A stretch of 64,000 nucleotides of DNA from Saprospirales bacterium (GTDB lineage: Bacteria > Bacteroidota > Bacteroidia > Chitinophagales > Saprospiraceae), in NCBI GenBank assembly GCA_016711045.1, contig JADJTT010000003.1, positions 248,001 to 312,000 of the forward strand, given 5' to 3'. Position numbers and translations under genes: made by a program. Below, piece after piece: positions 1-8,455 of this stretch (positions are counted from its first letter, which is position 1; every line of letters begins with the position of its first letter). The notes below the pieces were generated by a model, which saw only the letters and a program-made list of their open reading frames with translations, was not told the DNA's origin and searched no databases.

Positions 1-132
1 GTGGTAGGTGAGGTAGATACCATCCTCAAACCGGAAGTTTTTGGTAACCAATGTGGGTTCCGATTGAGCGGGCCCCATGGAAGGGAACAATACTCCCGCC
101 ACAAGGATCAACACAAGACGAAAGCAGTTCAT
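1..132 (-). CDS. Secreted protein, N-terminal fragment (runs off the window)
   Basis: Only the first 44 codons are present; the gene continues past the left edge. It starts with a clear signal peptide (MNCFRLVLILVAGVLF, then a small-residue cleavage region around PAQS), followed by a short mature segment. Its ATG overlaps the gldA stop codon in an ATGA arrangement (129-132), so it is almost certainly translated together with gldA. I do not recognise the family from so little sequence. Its position next to gldA suggests an envelope protein, which is inference. Confidence 0.6.
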   Translation of the reverse strand, partial: MNCFRLVLILVAGVLFPSMGPAQSEPTLVTKNFRFEDGIYLTYH

Positions 133-1052
133 TGACTATTGGTTTTGGTGCGGGTCAATTCCTGGAAAATACTCTCTACGCTAGCCATTTCCCGGTGTAT
201 TTCCAGCAAGGTCCAGTGGTGTTGGGCTGCCATTCGGGAGATATCGGGGCGGATATCATGGGTGATATCGGTAGTGAGCTTCCATTTGTTATTGCCCAAC
301 GGCTCTAAATTCAGCAGGTGTGGCAATTTTTTCAATTGGGTTTCCGGCACCTCTTCGCCCAGTTCGAGCGTGAGGAAGATCTGGCCGCCGATCCTGGCCG
401 ATAATTTTTCGATAGGATCATCGGCAACGATCTTACCCCGGTTGATGATGACAACGCGATTGCAGAGCGCTTGCACTTCCTGCATGATATGGGTGGAGAA
501 GATCACCGTTTTTTCCTTGCCCAATTGCCTGATCAGGCTTCTGATCTCCGCCAGTTGGTTGGGATCCAACCCGGAGGTAGGCTCGTCGAGGATGAGCACT
601 TCCGGGTCGTGCAACATGGCCTGGGCCAGTCCCACCCGTTGGCGGTATCCTTTTGACAGGGCGCCGATCAGTTTTTTTTGCTCCAGGGTCAATCCGGTCT
701 GCTCGATCATTTCTGCGACCCGCTGGTGGCGATTGGGCACGCCGTGCAGCCGGGCAACAAAATGGAGGTATTCCTTGACATACATGTCCCGATAGAGCGG
801 GTTTTGTTCGGGCAGGTAACCGATGCGGCGACGCACCTCCATCGAATTTTCCTCTACATCGAAGTCGCATACCTTCACGGCGCCGCTTGTAGGGGGGATG
901 AAACACGTGATAATCTTCATGGTCGTGCTCTTTCCGGCGCCGTTGGGGCCCAGGAAGCCCAGGATCTCTCCCTTATTGACCCGGAAACTCACGTCATCCA
1001 CCGCATGTTGCTCCCCAAAAATTTTGGTCAGGCCTAATACCTCTACAGACAT
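129..1052 (-). CDS. gldA: GldA-like ABC transporter ATP-binding subunit
   Basis: 307-residue ABC ATPase. Walker A GPNGAGKST lies near residue 34, the signature LSKGYRQRVGLAQ near 133 and Walker B LILDEPTSGLD near 153, with a switch His in STHIMQEV. Length, the 'GYLPE.NPLY.DMYV.EYL' segment and the C-terminal accessory region match GldA, the ATPase of the Bacteroidota GldA-GldF-GldG transporter linked to gliding motility. GldF and GldG are not in the window. The gene lies 22 nt downstream of the TPR gene and overlaps the next secreted-protein gene by 4 nt, so it sits in a minus-strand operon. Other bacterial drug or copper exporter ATPases look similar, but the GldA match is closest. Confidence 0.85.
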   Translation of the reverse strand: MSVEVLGLTKIFGEQHAVDDVSFRVNKGEILGFLGPNGAGKSTTMKIITCFIPPTSGAVKVCDFDVEENSMEVRRRIGYLPEQNPLYRDMYVKEYLHFVARLHGVPNRHQRVAEMIEQTGLTLEQKKLIGALSKGYRQRVGLAQAMLHDPEVLILDEPTSGLDPNQLAEIRSLIRQLGKEKTVIFSTHIMQEVQALCNRVVIINRGKIVADDPIEKLSARIGGQIFLTLELGEEVPETQLKKLPHLLNLEPLGNNKWKLTTDITHDIRPDISRMAAQHHWTLLEIHREMASVESIFQELTRTKTNSQ

Positions 1053-1074
1053 ATCGAACAGGTTGAAAACTGAA

Positions 1075-2214
1075 TCATTCTTTTTTTGTAAGATCCACCC
1101 GTCTACCGGGTTGGGTTTTTCCCCGAAGGATCCGGATAACGGCTTTTTTCAGCGCCGCATAATCGAAGTTATCGTCAAAAGCCTCTTCCTCAAAGAGGAT
1201 ATGTGTGTCTCCTTCCGTTTTTCCCAGGATGTATTTTTTACCTGCGAGGGAGGCTTCCGGAGCGTGTTCCGTTTGAATAATTTCGAGCACCTGGTTTCGG
1301 TCATCTGTCACCAAAAAAAGGTGTTTAGGGTAATAACCTGCGGGTTCTTCCAGGCGTTCGTAGGCATACACCCGTTTTCCTTCCCACATAAACTGGTCGA
1401 AACAAAAGCCCTTTTCGATCATTTCCTCCGGCAAAAGCCCTCTGGTATAGGCGCCATACAGTTGCATTTTGAGCGCGTTGCCTTTTTGGTATTGTCCATT
1501 GGCGAAATACACCTGTATCAATTTACTAACACCTTGGAAATCATCCGGTTTTGCAGAAAGCAGGCGGTCGTAGGCCGTTTCTGCCGCGGGATAATTCTCC
1601 CGCAGGTATTCTGCCTGCCCCAGTCTATGGAGGCATTCCCGGTAGGTATTGCCATGGGCATCCACCTTTTCCAGTGCTTCATACCAGGTGCTTAACGCCA
1701 AATCCAGCTGCTTATTTTCCTGGTAGGCTCTTCCGAGCAACACATAGGCTTGTTCGGGGCATTTGGAGAAGGAAAGGGCTTCCTGAAACGCAAAAATGGC
1801 TTCGGGGTAGCGGCCTGACTGAAAGAGCGCATTGCCTTTACCTACCTGGAAATCGGGCACCTCGGGTTTCAGGTAAATAGCATTATCGTATTGAATGAGT
1901 GCGTCTGAAAGCCGGTTTAGCTGCAGCAGGACTTCGGCCTTCATATAATAACCCATAGCCAACTCGTGATCCATCCGGACCGCCTGATCCAGGTACCCGA
2001 GCGCTTGTTGGTACTCAGCCAGTTGCATCAGGCACATGCCGCTGAGAAAACAGACCTGGGCGGAAAGACTATCTCTGGAATGCGTCTGAACCTGTTCTAC
2101 AAACTGGTCACATTGGCCAGTGGCATACAACTCATGAAGCGTAGCCTCCTCCTGCCCGTGCAGGGGAGAAAGGAAGCACAACCCGATAATGAGTAACGTG
2201 TAGCAGTTTTTCAT
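1075..2214 (-). CDS. Secreted tetratricopeptide-repeat protein
   Basis: About 379 residues. I start it at the ATG at 2214 because this begins a signal peptide (MKNCYTLLIIGLCFLSPLHG) and has an AGGA box just upstream; an upstream in-frame start would put nine extra residues before it. Residues roughly 30-260 are degenerate TPR helices (A..YL.QA, AI..Y..A, AI.AFQEAL, A...Y..LL). The last 110 residues form a separate, unrecognised domain. It should be periplasmic or envelope-attached and serve as a scaffold. It is first in a short operon with gldA (22 nt gap). No enzyme motif is seen. Confidence 0.75.
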   Translation of the reverse strand: MKNCYTLLIIGLCFLSPLHGQEEATLHELYATGQCDQFVEQVQTHSRDSLSAQVCFLSGMCLMQLAEYQQALGYLDQAVRMDHELAMGYYMKAEVLLQLNRLSDALIQYDNAIYLKPEVPDFQVGKGNALFQSGRYPEAIFAFQEALSFSKCPEQAYVLLGRAYQENKQLDLALSTWYEALEKVDAHGNTYRECLHRLGQAEYLRENYPAAETAYDRLLSAKPDDFQGVSKLIQVYFANGQYQKGNALKMQLYGAYTRGLLPEEMIEKGFCFDQFMWEGKRVYAYERLEEPAGYYPKHLFLVTDDRNQVLEIIQTEHAPEASLAGKKYILGKTEGDTHILFEEEAFDDNFDYAALKKAVIRILRGKTQPGRRVDLTKKE

Positions 2215-2252
2215 AGATTCCTGTCCAAAACGCTGCAACAAATCTACTAAAA

Positions 2253-2295
2253 AAATAAGGGGTTAGGGAAGTGCTGCTTCCCTAACCCCTTATTT
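2253..2295 (-). terminator. Stem-loop terminator downstream of kbp
   Basis: A 19-bp perfect inverted repeat (arms 2253-2271 and 2277-2295) with a 5-nt loop lies between the kbp stop and the TPR gene start. The outer arm ends are A/T-rich. The position fits termination of kbp transcription on the minus strand. It is followed at once by a second palindrome (2308-2355). Confidence 0.6.
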
Positions 2296-2307
2296 AATAA
2301 AATCAAG

Positions 2308-2355
2308 GTAACTATTCAGCATGGTTATTGCGGCTGCGCCGCAATGAATAGTTAC
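2308..2355. repeat. Intergenic palindrome with GC-rich core, GCGGC-TGC-GCCGC
   Basis: The outer arms GTAACTATTCA and TGAATAGTTAC (11 bp) enclose an inner perfect stem ATTGCGGC / GCCGCAAT with loop TGC. The two stems are offset by 8 unpaired bases on the left side. It belongs to the family of variable-arm, GC-core palindromes scattered through the window, and it adjoins the hairpin at 2253-2295. Confidence 0.6.
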
Positions 2356-2367
2356 AATCAAGCTTGT

Positions 2368-2862
2368 TTAGGCCAGGGGCGGAATGCGAAGCATCTGGCC
2401 TGGGTAAATTTTGTCCGGATCAGTGAGCATCGGCTTGTTGGCCTCAAAGATCACCGGATACTTCATTGCATTGCCGTATTGGGCTTTGGCAATTTTGGAG
2501 AGGGTATCTCCTTTTTGAACTTCGTAAAAAACGGCTTCGGGCGCTGATTGTACGACTTCCAACCGATCGTCCACGGCAGCGATTCCGTCTACGTTACCCA
2601 GTACAAGAATCACTTTTTCCCGTTGTTCTTGTGATTCCACCTCGCCATTTACGATGACGGTGTCGTCATTCAGTTCCAATAGGAGGTCTTTGACTTCAAA
2701 GCCAAAGCTCTCTACCAACTCTCGGAGCAACTGGATCTTTTGGTTCTTGAGCGCAATCTGTGTGGCTAGATCGGGGGCGGCAGCAGGCGTAGCAGGAGCC
2801 ACAGGTTTGGTCCCTTTGAACAAATTTGAACCTGCATTTTTAAGAAATGAAAATAATCCCAT
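2368..2862 (-). CDS. kbp: BON-LysM potassium-binding protein Kbp family
   Basis: 164 residues. The N-terminus MGLFSFLKNAGSNLF closely resembles E. coli Kbp (YgaU/LysM). A BON domain follows (about residues 45-105, with VIVNGEVESQEQREKVILVLGN), then a C-terminal LysM domain (about 112-162, YEVQKGDTLSKIAKAQYGN, EANKPMLTDPDKIYPGQ). E. coli Kbp is a K+-sensing protein needed for normal growth at high potassium. There is no signal peptide, as is usual for this family. An Ala/Pro linker of about 20 residues (PVAPATPAAAPD) near the N-terminus is not in the E. coli protein. It appears monocistronic, with its own stem-loop downstream. Confidence 0.85.
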   Translation of the reverse strand: MGLFSFLKNAGSNLFKGTKPVAPATPAAAPDLATQIALKNQKIQLLRELVESFGFEVKDLLLELNDDTVIVNGEVESQEQREKVILVLGNVDGIAAVDDRLEVVQSAPEAVFYEVQKGDTLSKIAKAQYGNAMKYPVIFEANKPMLTDPDKIYPGQMLRIPPLA

Positions 2863-2932
2863 GACAATAGTTTATGGTTAAATAATGATAAATCTTCTGA
2901 AATAATTAGCACTGCGTAAACTAAATAAATTT

Positions 2933-2973
2933 GAAGCAATGATGGGTGGGCGGCGCCCGCCCATCATTGCTTC
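2933..2973. repeat. Long palindrome, core GGGCGGCGCCC, in a divergent promoter region
   Basis: Arms 2933-2951 and 2955-2973 (19 bp, one T/C difference that would be a G-U pair in plus-strand RNA), loop GGC. The core GGGC-GGC-GCCC is identical to that of the palindrome at 21285-21331, while the outer arms are unrelated. It lies upstream of both kbp (-) and secDF (+), so it is not at the 3' end of any recognised gene. Confidence 0.7.
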
Positions 2974-2992
2974 GTAAATTAGTAAAGAAGCT

Positions 2993-3010
2993 TTGTTTAC
3001 AAAGTACTTA
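2993..3010. promoter_or_regulatory. AAGTACTT operator-like element
   Basis: TTTGTTTACAAAGTACTT contains the self-complementary octamer AAGTACTT. A close relative, with two AAGTACTT boxes, occurs at 21213-21237, also in a divergent intergenic region and also within about 20 nt of a GC-core palindrome. This could be a shared protein-binding site; that is inference from two copies. Confidence 0.3.
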
Positions 3011-3155
3011 GTATGCAAGTGGTTAATAAGATTTTGGACCAGATGAAGGCTGGTTCAAATCTCTGCAAAAGTTAAAAAAAGTTCTCAACTTTCCTGCTTT
3101 AGACGCATAAAAGGAGGAAAGGGAACAAAAAAGCCGAAAGTTTTACAAAACCCCG

Positions 3156-3163
3156 TATATTTG
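3156..3163 (+). promoter_or_regulatory. Candidate -7 box for secDF
   Basis: TATATTTG fits the Bacteroidota -7 consensus TAnnTTTG. No good -33 TTTG is seen at the usual spacing. It implies a 5' leader of about 100 nt before the secDF start at 3272. Confidence 0.35.
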
Positions 3164-3271
3164 CGGAGTTTTTTCGGGAGGGTGTCCGCTATTGGAGTAC
3201 CCGGGGAAGCGCGGAGCGACCCGGCCCGTAACAGTGAACGATTGAATTTTGGTAACCAAAAAAACGAACAC

Positions 3272-6200
3272 ATGCAAGGGAAGGGAATTGTGAAATTCTT
3301 TCTCATCGTGATCACGATTGTATGCGCGGTGCAGTACATGTTTCTGCTGCCCACGCGCGGAGAAGAAAGAAAGGCGGAAAATTATGCCCAAACAGCAGCA
3401 GCTGCTGCTCCGGAAGCGGAAAAACACGATGCCTATAAGGCAGCTAAAGCGGCTTACCTCGACTCCATTTCTTCGGAGGTCGTGCTTCATATACCGCTTC
3501 TCAAGAAATATACGTATCAGGATTTGAAAAACCAGCAGCTCGCCCTCGGCCTCGACCTGAAAGGGGGTATGAGCGTATTGCTGCAAGTCGACCTTCGCGA
3601 ATTCCTCATCGCCCTTTCTGGTAACAATGAAGATGAGACCTTCATTCAGGCACTGGATCAGGCTACTGCCAGTTTGAAAAATGAGCAAAGTGATTATATC
3701 ACCTTGTTTACCGATTCTTGGGCGTCTGTGGCCAATGGAAAGAAATTATACACCATTTTCCGGTTTTCCGAAACGATCAAAGACCGGATCACCGCCAACA
3801 CCTCTGACGGAGAAATGGCCCGTATTCTGCGGGACGAAGCCAACCAGACAGTAGAGCGCACCTTTACGTTGTTGAAAAAGCGGATTGACAAACTGGGTGT
3901 CACTCAACCAAACGTGACCCTGGATGCTGCGCGCGACCTGATCCTGGTAGAATTACCCGGTATCGACAACCCCGAACGGGCCCGGACTTTTCTGCAGGCT
4001 GCGGCCAAACTGGAATTCTGGGACTGCTACCGTATCATTGACGGCCGTATCGTGGAAGGATTTGTGCAGGCAAACGATCGCCTCTCCAAAGAACTGGGCA
4101 CCACCGAAGCGAAGCCGGAAGGCGAAACCCAATTCCGGATCGACACGACCTACGCGATCGACTCCCTGGGTAATATTGACAGTACGCAGTTTGCCGTCGA
4201 TTCGGTAGAAGTAATCGACACGAAGACCTTCGGCCAAAGCGGCCCGTTGTTCGACATCTTCGAAATCAACCAAAGCGGCTCTTTTGGCTATGCCATCATG
4301 GGTACCGCTGAAAAGAATAAGCGTGATGCCGTAATGAATTTCCTCATGCGTGAAGAAATTCGTGCCCTGTTCCCCCCCGACCTGAAATTCCTATGGGGGC
4401 GTGATCCGGTTAAAGATCCGGAAACACGGGATCCTACCAACCGCTATGAACTCTACGCCGTAAAAATGCCGGGTGGCAAGAACGTGGCGCCGCTCGAAGG
4501 AGATGAGGTAGTCAATGCATTGGCACAGCCTGACTCCCAAACCGGAGAGATGCAGGTATCCCTGCGGATGAACCAAACCGGCGCCCGCACCTGGGGACAA
4601 ATGACCCAGAAGGCAGCTCAGGACAACAACCGTGAAATCGCAATCGTCCTCGACAACGAGGTTGCTTCCGCACCGCGGGTTATCAACCCTATCCTCAACG
4701 GAAACTCCTCCATCTCGGGGAGCTATACCGCACAGGAGGCCAAAGACCTTGCCAGCATTCTCCAGATCGGTAAATTGCCGGCACGGACAGTCATTATCCA
4801 GGAAAGCCTCGTAGGCCCCTCCCTGGGTAAAGATAACATCAACCGCTCGGTGACTTCTATGGTGATCGGATTCCTCATCGTATTGGCGTTCATGTTGCTT
4901 TACTATGCAGGTGGTGGTATTGTTTCCATCATAGCCCTGTTCCTCAACATCTTCTTTATCTTCGGCTCCCTCGCTTCTATCGGTACGGTACTAACCTTGC
5001 CTGGTATCGCAGGTATCGTACTGACCATCGGTATGGCCGTCGACGCCAACGTAATTATCTACGAGCGAATACGGGAAGAGTTGCGGGCAGGAAAGTCGCT
5101 GTCTATGTCCATTACGGATGGCTTTGCCCATTCTTATTCGGCCATCATCGACGCCAACGTGACCACCCTCCTTACCGCTATCGTCCTGGCCTACTTCGGT
5201 CTGGGCCCCATCAAAGGCTTCGCCGTGGTGTTGTTCATCGGTATTCTGTCTTCCTTGTTTACCGCCGTACTCGTTAGCCGCCTGGTGATCGACTGGTGGA
5301 CATCCAAAGGACGGAGCATTTCGTTCTGGAGCAAATTGACCGAAAATTCACTATCCAACGTGAATGTGGATTGGATGGGCAAACGCAAATTTGCCTATAT
5401 GTTCTCCGGTACGCTGATCCTGATCGGTATCCTCAGTTTTGCCATTAAAGGCTTCGAGTTGGGTGTAGACTTCAAGGGAGGTTACTCCTACAACATCGAA
5501 TTTGCCCAGGATATAGAGGTTCAATCCGTCCGGGACGCATTGACCACCACGTTTGGCGCTACCCCTGTAGTAAAAGCAGTGGATACCCGCAACACGTACA
5601 ACGTGGTTACCAGCTACAACATCGAGGATAGTAGCCCCGAAGCTGCTGAAAAAGTCGTTGCTAAACTGTTTGAAGGAATTCAATCTATCTCCGCAGATAA
5701 GCTGGATTTCGAAAAATTCCAGCAAACGGATGCGGAAGGCGTTACCCACGTGACCAGCTCCACCAAAGTAGGTCCTACCGTGGCTGACGACATTAAGGTC
5801 AGCGCTTTTTATGCAGCTATCTTTGCCTTGTTGCTCATATTCCTCTACATCTTTATCCGCTTCTCGAAGTGGCAGTATAGTGCCGGCGCGGTGGGTGCAC
5901 TCTTCCACGACGTGTTGATCACCCTCGGGGCGTTCTCCATCCTGCACGGGGTGGTACCGTTCTCCCTGGAAGTCGACCAGGCATTCATCGCTGCTATTCT
6001 TACCGTGATCGGTTACTCGATCAACGACACCGTGATCGTCTTCGACCGGATCCGGGAATACATTGCTACCTATACCGGCAAATCGAGAGACGAGGTCCTC
6101 AATGCGGCGATCAACAGCACGCTGAGCCGAACCATGATCACCTCCCTGACCACCTTCTTCGTGGTGTTCGTGCTCTTCCTCTTCGGAGGGGGCAGCATCA

Positions 6201-6364
6201 AGGGCTTCTCCTTCGCCATCCTCGTGGGGATCGCGATCGGTACCTACTCCTCGATCTTCGTGGCTACCCCGATCATGGCTGACTTAAGTAAAGACATCGG
6301 TACTCGGAAAAAATCAGATCCTAAAAAAGGTGGATTCTCCAAGGCCGCTTCTAAGGCGCACTAA
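3272..6364 (+). CDS. secDF: Protein translocase subunit SecDF (fused)
   Basis: About 1030 residues. SecD and SecF are fused in one chain, as is usual in Bacteroidota. I start at the ATG at 3272 (MQGKGIVKFFLIVIT, the first membrane segment); the upstream in-frame extension is unlike the family. SecD half: LGLDLKGGMSVLLQVDL, a large periplasmic region (about residues 110-480), and the membrane motif GMAVDANVIIYERIREEL. SecF half: GVDFKGGYSYNIEF near residue 730, and the membrane motif VIGYSINDTVIVFDRIRE. It uses the proton-motive force to help SecYEG export proteins. It appears monocistronic, followed by a strong terminator. Confidence 0.97.
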   Translation: MQGKGIVKFFLIVITIVCAVQYMFLLPTRGEERKAENYAQTAAAAAPEAEKHDAYKAAKAAYLDSISSEVVLHIPLLKKYTYQDLKNQQLALGLDLKGGMSVLLQVDLREFLIALSGNNEDETFIQALDQATASLKNEQSDYITLFTDSWASVANGKKLYTIFRFSETIKDRITANTSDGEMARILRDEANQTVERTFTLLKKRIDKLGVTQPNVTLDAARDLILVELPGIDNPERARTFLQAAAKLEFWDCYRIIDGRIVEGFVQANDRLSKELGTTEAKPEGETQFRIDTTYAIDSLGNIDSTQFAVDSVEVIDTKTFGQSGPLFDIFEINQSGSFGYAIMGTAEKNKRDAVMNFLMREEIRALFPPDLKFLWGRDPVKDPETRDPTNRYELYAVKMPGGKNVAPLEGDEVVNALAQPDSQTGEMQVSLRMNQTGARTWGQMTQKAAQDNNREIAIVLDNEVASAPRVINPILNGNSSISGSYTAQEAKDLASILQIGKLPARTVIIQESLVGPSLGKDNINRSVTSMVIGFLIVLAFMLLYYAGGGIVSIIALFLNIFFIFGSLASIGTVLTLPGIAGIVLTIGMAVDANVIIYERIREELRAGKSLSMSITDGFAHSYSAIIDANVTTLLTAIVLAYFGLGPIKGFAVVLFIGILSSLFTAVLVSRLVIDWWTSKGRSISFWSKLTENSLSNVNVDWMGKRKFAYMFSGTLILIGILSFAIKGFELGVDFKGGYSYNIEFAQDIEVQSVRDALTTTFGATPVVKAVDTRNTYNVVTSYNIEDSSPEAAEKVVAKLFEGIQSISADKLDFEKFQQTDAEGVTHVTSSTKVGPTVADDIKVSAFYAAIFALLLIFLYIFIRFSKWQYSAGAVGALFHDVLITLGAFSILHGVVPFSLEVDQAFIAAILTVIGYSINDTVIVFDRIREYIATYTGKSRDEVLNAAINSTLSRTMITSLTTFFVVFVLFLFGGGSIKGFSFAILVGIAIGTYSSIFVATPIMADLSKDIGTRKKSDPKKGGFSKAASKAH

Positions 6365-6386
6365 GGATCACGCTTCTTTTTAATAA

Positions 6387-6420
6387 AAAACGCCGCCTTG
6401 TTCCCGCAAGGCGGCGTTTT
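6387..6420 (+). terminator. Rho-independent terminator of secDF
   Basis: Perfect 14-bp stem (6387-6400 with 6407-6420; AAAACGCCGCCTTG and its complement) with a 6-nt loop and a T-rich 3' side, 22 nt after the secDF stop. Confidence 0.8.
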
Positions 6421-6484
6421 CATTTTTACCGGCAACAAAGCCCCGTTACCCCGCGTTAAAGGGAAGGAAAATAACTACTCTGCT

Positions 6485-8455
6485 ATGCGAACCCTACCCT
6501 TCCTGTTCCTGCTTCTGCTGATCCCGCTCCTGCTTCCTGCACAAAAAATAAAGGATGGCCAACTGGCTTTCGAGCGGAAACAATACGACGTGGCTACCCA
6601 GTTGCTGGAGAAAGAGTATAACAAGGAAAAAAGCCGTGTGGAGCGCGGCAAAATTGCCTTTCTGCTGGCGGAAAGCTATCAGGCTATGCATAAAAGCCCC
6701 TTGAGCATCCGGTGGTACGGCATTGCCTACGACAACCAATACGGGGTGGAAGCCCTGCGGGAATATGCCTATGCACTGAAAAGAAACCAACAGTATGAAG
6801 AAGCAATGGCCTCCTTCAAGGAACTGGGACTGGAGATCGGCAGCCCATATGAATACCGAAAGGAGATCACCGCCTGTGAGCAGGCAAAAACCTGGCTGAA
6901 AGAACCCGACCGCTCTTTTGCCGTCAGCCTGGCCGATTTCAACAGTAACCAGTCCGATTATGCCCCTGCACGGATGGGCGAATCCCAGATAATATTCACC
7001 TCCGACCGCAGCAGCGCTACCGGAGAAAATACCTATTTATGGACCGGTAAAGATTTCTCCGATCTCTTTGTGGCCGACCTGAAAACCCATCTCGTCCTCC
7101 CACTGGAAATTCCAGCCATCAATACCGAACGCAATGAAGGAACAGCTGCATTCACCCCGGATGGGAAGGAACTCTTTTTCACCCGTTGCTTTACGAGTGA
7201 AAAACGAGCCGACCAGTACTGCAAGCTCATGGTGGCCCGTCAGGAGAACGGCAATTGGGTCGAGCCTGTGCCGCTTCCCTTTGTGAAAGACTTTATCAAC
7301 TATGGGCACCCGGCCCTTTCTTCCGATGGCAATACCCTGTATTTTTCTTCCAATGATCCCGATGGATGGGGAGGGTACGACCTGTACTACACCCAACGGG
7401 GTCCGGCCGGGTGGGACGACCCCCACCTCATGAGCCGGGCCATCAATACTCCGGGGAATGAGCAATTCCCCTGCTTTGATGGAGATACCCTTTATTTTGC
7501 CTCAGATGGACATCCGGGGATGGGCGGGCTGGACATTTACAAAGTCTTCCCCATGTCAAACGGCAACTGGTCGTCCCCCTACAACCTCAAACCTCCGATC
7601 AATTCAGGCGCCGATGATTTTAGCTTCTGTATCGTAAACCGCACCCTGGATGAGGAGATACAACTGCAGGCCTATTTCAGCTCTAACCGGGATGGAGGAA
7701 TGGGGGGCGATGATATTTACCTCGCGGAAAAACGAAAAACAGTGGAACCGCTGCCAGTAGAACCCACCGAACCCATCGTATATCAGCTTTTTCTGGATGT
7801 CTTTGTGCTCGAAAAAATATTTCAGGACCCCGGAAACCCCAACAGTCAGATGCTCGGGCGCAAACCCCTGGCCGGCGCCCAGGTACAGTATAGCAATAAT
7901 GGAAAGCTAACAACGCAGGTGGTAGGAGAAGATGGATTGCTCAGCCTGGAAATAGAGGAAAACCGTTCCTACCAGTTCCTCGCCACCAAAGAAGGTTTTT
8001 GGAATAAAGAAGCGACCTTTTCTTCAGCAGGATTGGGGCGCGACCCCAACAACCCTATCCAGCGTTATGAACTCGAAATCGTGCTCGATCAACTATATGC
8101 CGACAAGGAAATTATCCTGGAAAATATCTACTACGATTTCGACCGCTGGGAGATACGGCCCGATGCAGAACCCACGCTCAATCAACTGGCCAGGGACCTG
8201 CAGCTCAACCCGGATATTCGCATTCGGATGGGATCACATACGGATTGCCGCGGTACTTCCCGATACAATCAGGAACTTTCCCAACGCCGGGCCCAGTCTG
8301 CAGTGGACTACCTGATCAACAAAGGCGTGGCGGCCGATCGCCTGCAAGCCACAGGATTTGGGGAGGAAGTCCCGGCGGTCAGTTGTATCTGCTCCGAATG
8401 TACGGAAGCACAACATCAAACCAACCGCCGGACGACTTTTACGATCATTGAGTAA
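6485..8455 (+). CDS. OmpA-family protein with TPR, PD40 propeller and carboxypeptidase-regulatory-like domains (PorE-like)
   Basis: About 656 residues from the ATG at 6485, which begins a signal peptide (MRTLPFLFLLLLIPLLLPAQ). Domain order: TPR-like helices (20-150), WD40-like PD40 propeller repeats (160-420; 'FTSDRSS..G', 'LYFSSNDPDGWGGYDLYY', 'LYFASDGHPGMGGLDIYK', 'AYFSSNRDGGMGGDDIYL'), a beta-sandwich carboxypeptidase-regulatory-like domain (about 450-520) and a C-terminal OmpA peptidoglycan-binding domain (540-656; YYDFDRWEIRP, GSHTDCRG, LSQRRAQSAVDYL). This architecture matches the PorE-type T9SS components and related envelope anchors of Bacteroidota. Its stop overlaps the convergent adhesin gene by 11 nt. 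Several paralogues are normal in these genomes, so the exact T9SS role is uncertain. Confidence 0.85.
   Translation: MRTLPFLFLLLLIPLLLPAQKIKDGQLAFERKQYDVATQLLEKEYNKEKSRVERGKIAFLLAESYQAMHKSPLSIRWYGIAYDNQYGVEALREYAYALKRNQQYEEAMASFKELGLEIGSPYEYRKEITACEQAKTWLKEPDRSFAVSLADFNSNQSDYAPARMGESQIIFTSDRSSATGENTYLWTGKDFSDLFVADLKTHLVLPLEIPAINTERNEGTAAFTPDGKELFFTRCFTSEKRADQYCKLMVARQENGNWVEPVPLPFVKDFINYGHPALSSDGNTLYFSSNDPDGWGGYDLYYTQRGPAGWDDPHLMSRAINTPGNEQFPCFDGDTLYFASDGHPGMGGLDIYKVFPMSNGNWSSPYNLKPPINSGADDFSFCIVNRTLDEEIQLQAYFSSNRDGGMGGDDIYLAEKRKTVEPLPVEPTEPIVYQLFLDVFVLEKIFQDPGNPNSQMLGRKPLAGAQVQYSNNGKLTTQVVGEDGLLSLEIEENRSYQFLATKEGFWNKEATFSSAGLGRDPNNPIQRYELEIVLDQLYADKEIILENIYYDFDRWEIRPDAEPTLNQLARDLQLNPDIRIRMGSHTDCRGTSRYNQELSQRRAQSAVDYLINKGVAADRLQATGFGEEVPAVSCICSECTEAQHQTNRRTTFTIIE

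Larger units (their letters stand above)
2863..3271. other. Divergent intergenic region between kbp and secDF
   Basis: About 400 nt without a convincing gene. It holds a long palindrome (2933-2973), a TTTGT..ACAAAGTACTT element (2993-3010) and, near the secDF side, a TATATTTG box (3156-3163). The region 3010-3150 is A-rich with no clear structure. An in-frame extension of secDF into 3161-3271 has no signal peptide or conserved residues and was not used. Confidence 0.6.

Noticed and set aside
823..1695. Plus-strand open frame of about 290 codons
   Set aside because: It spans the junction of gldA and the TPR gene on the opposite strand and has no recognisable domain or start signal.
3040..3070. 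GGTTCAAATC resembling a tRNA T-loop
   Set aside because: The flanking bases do not form a T-stem, and no D-arm, anticodon arm or acceptor stem can be built.
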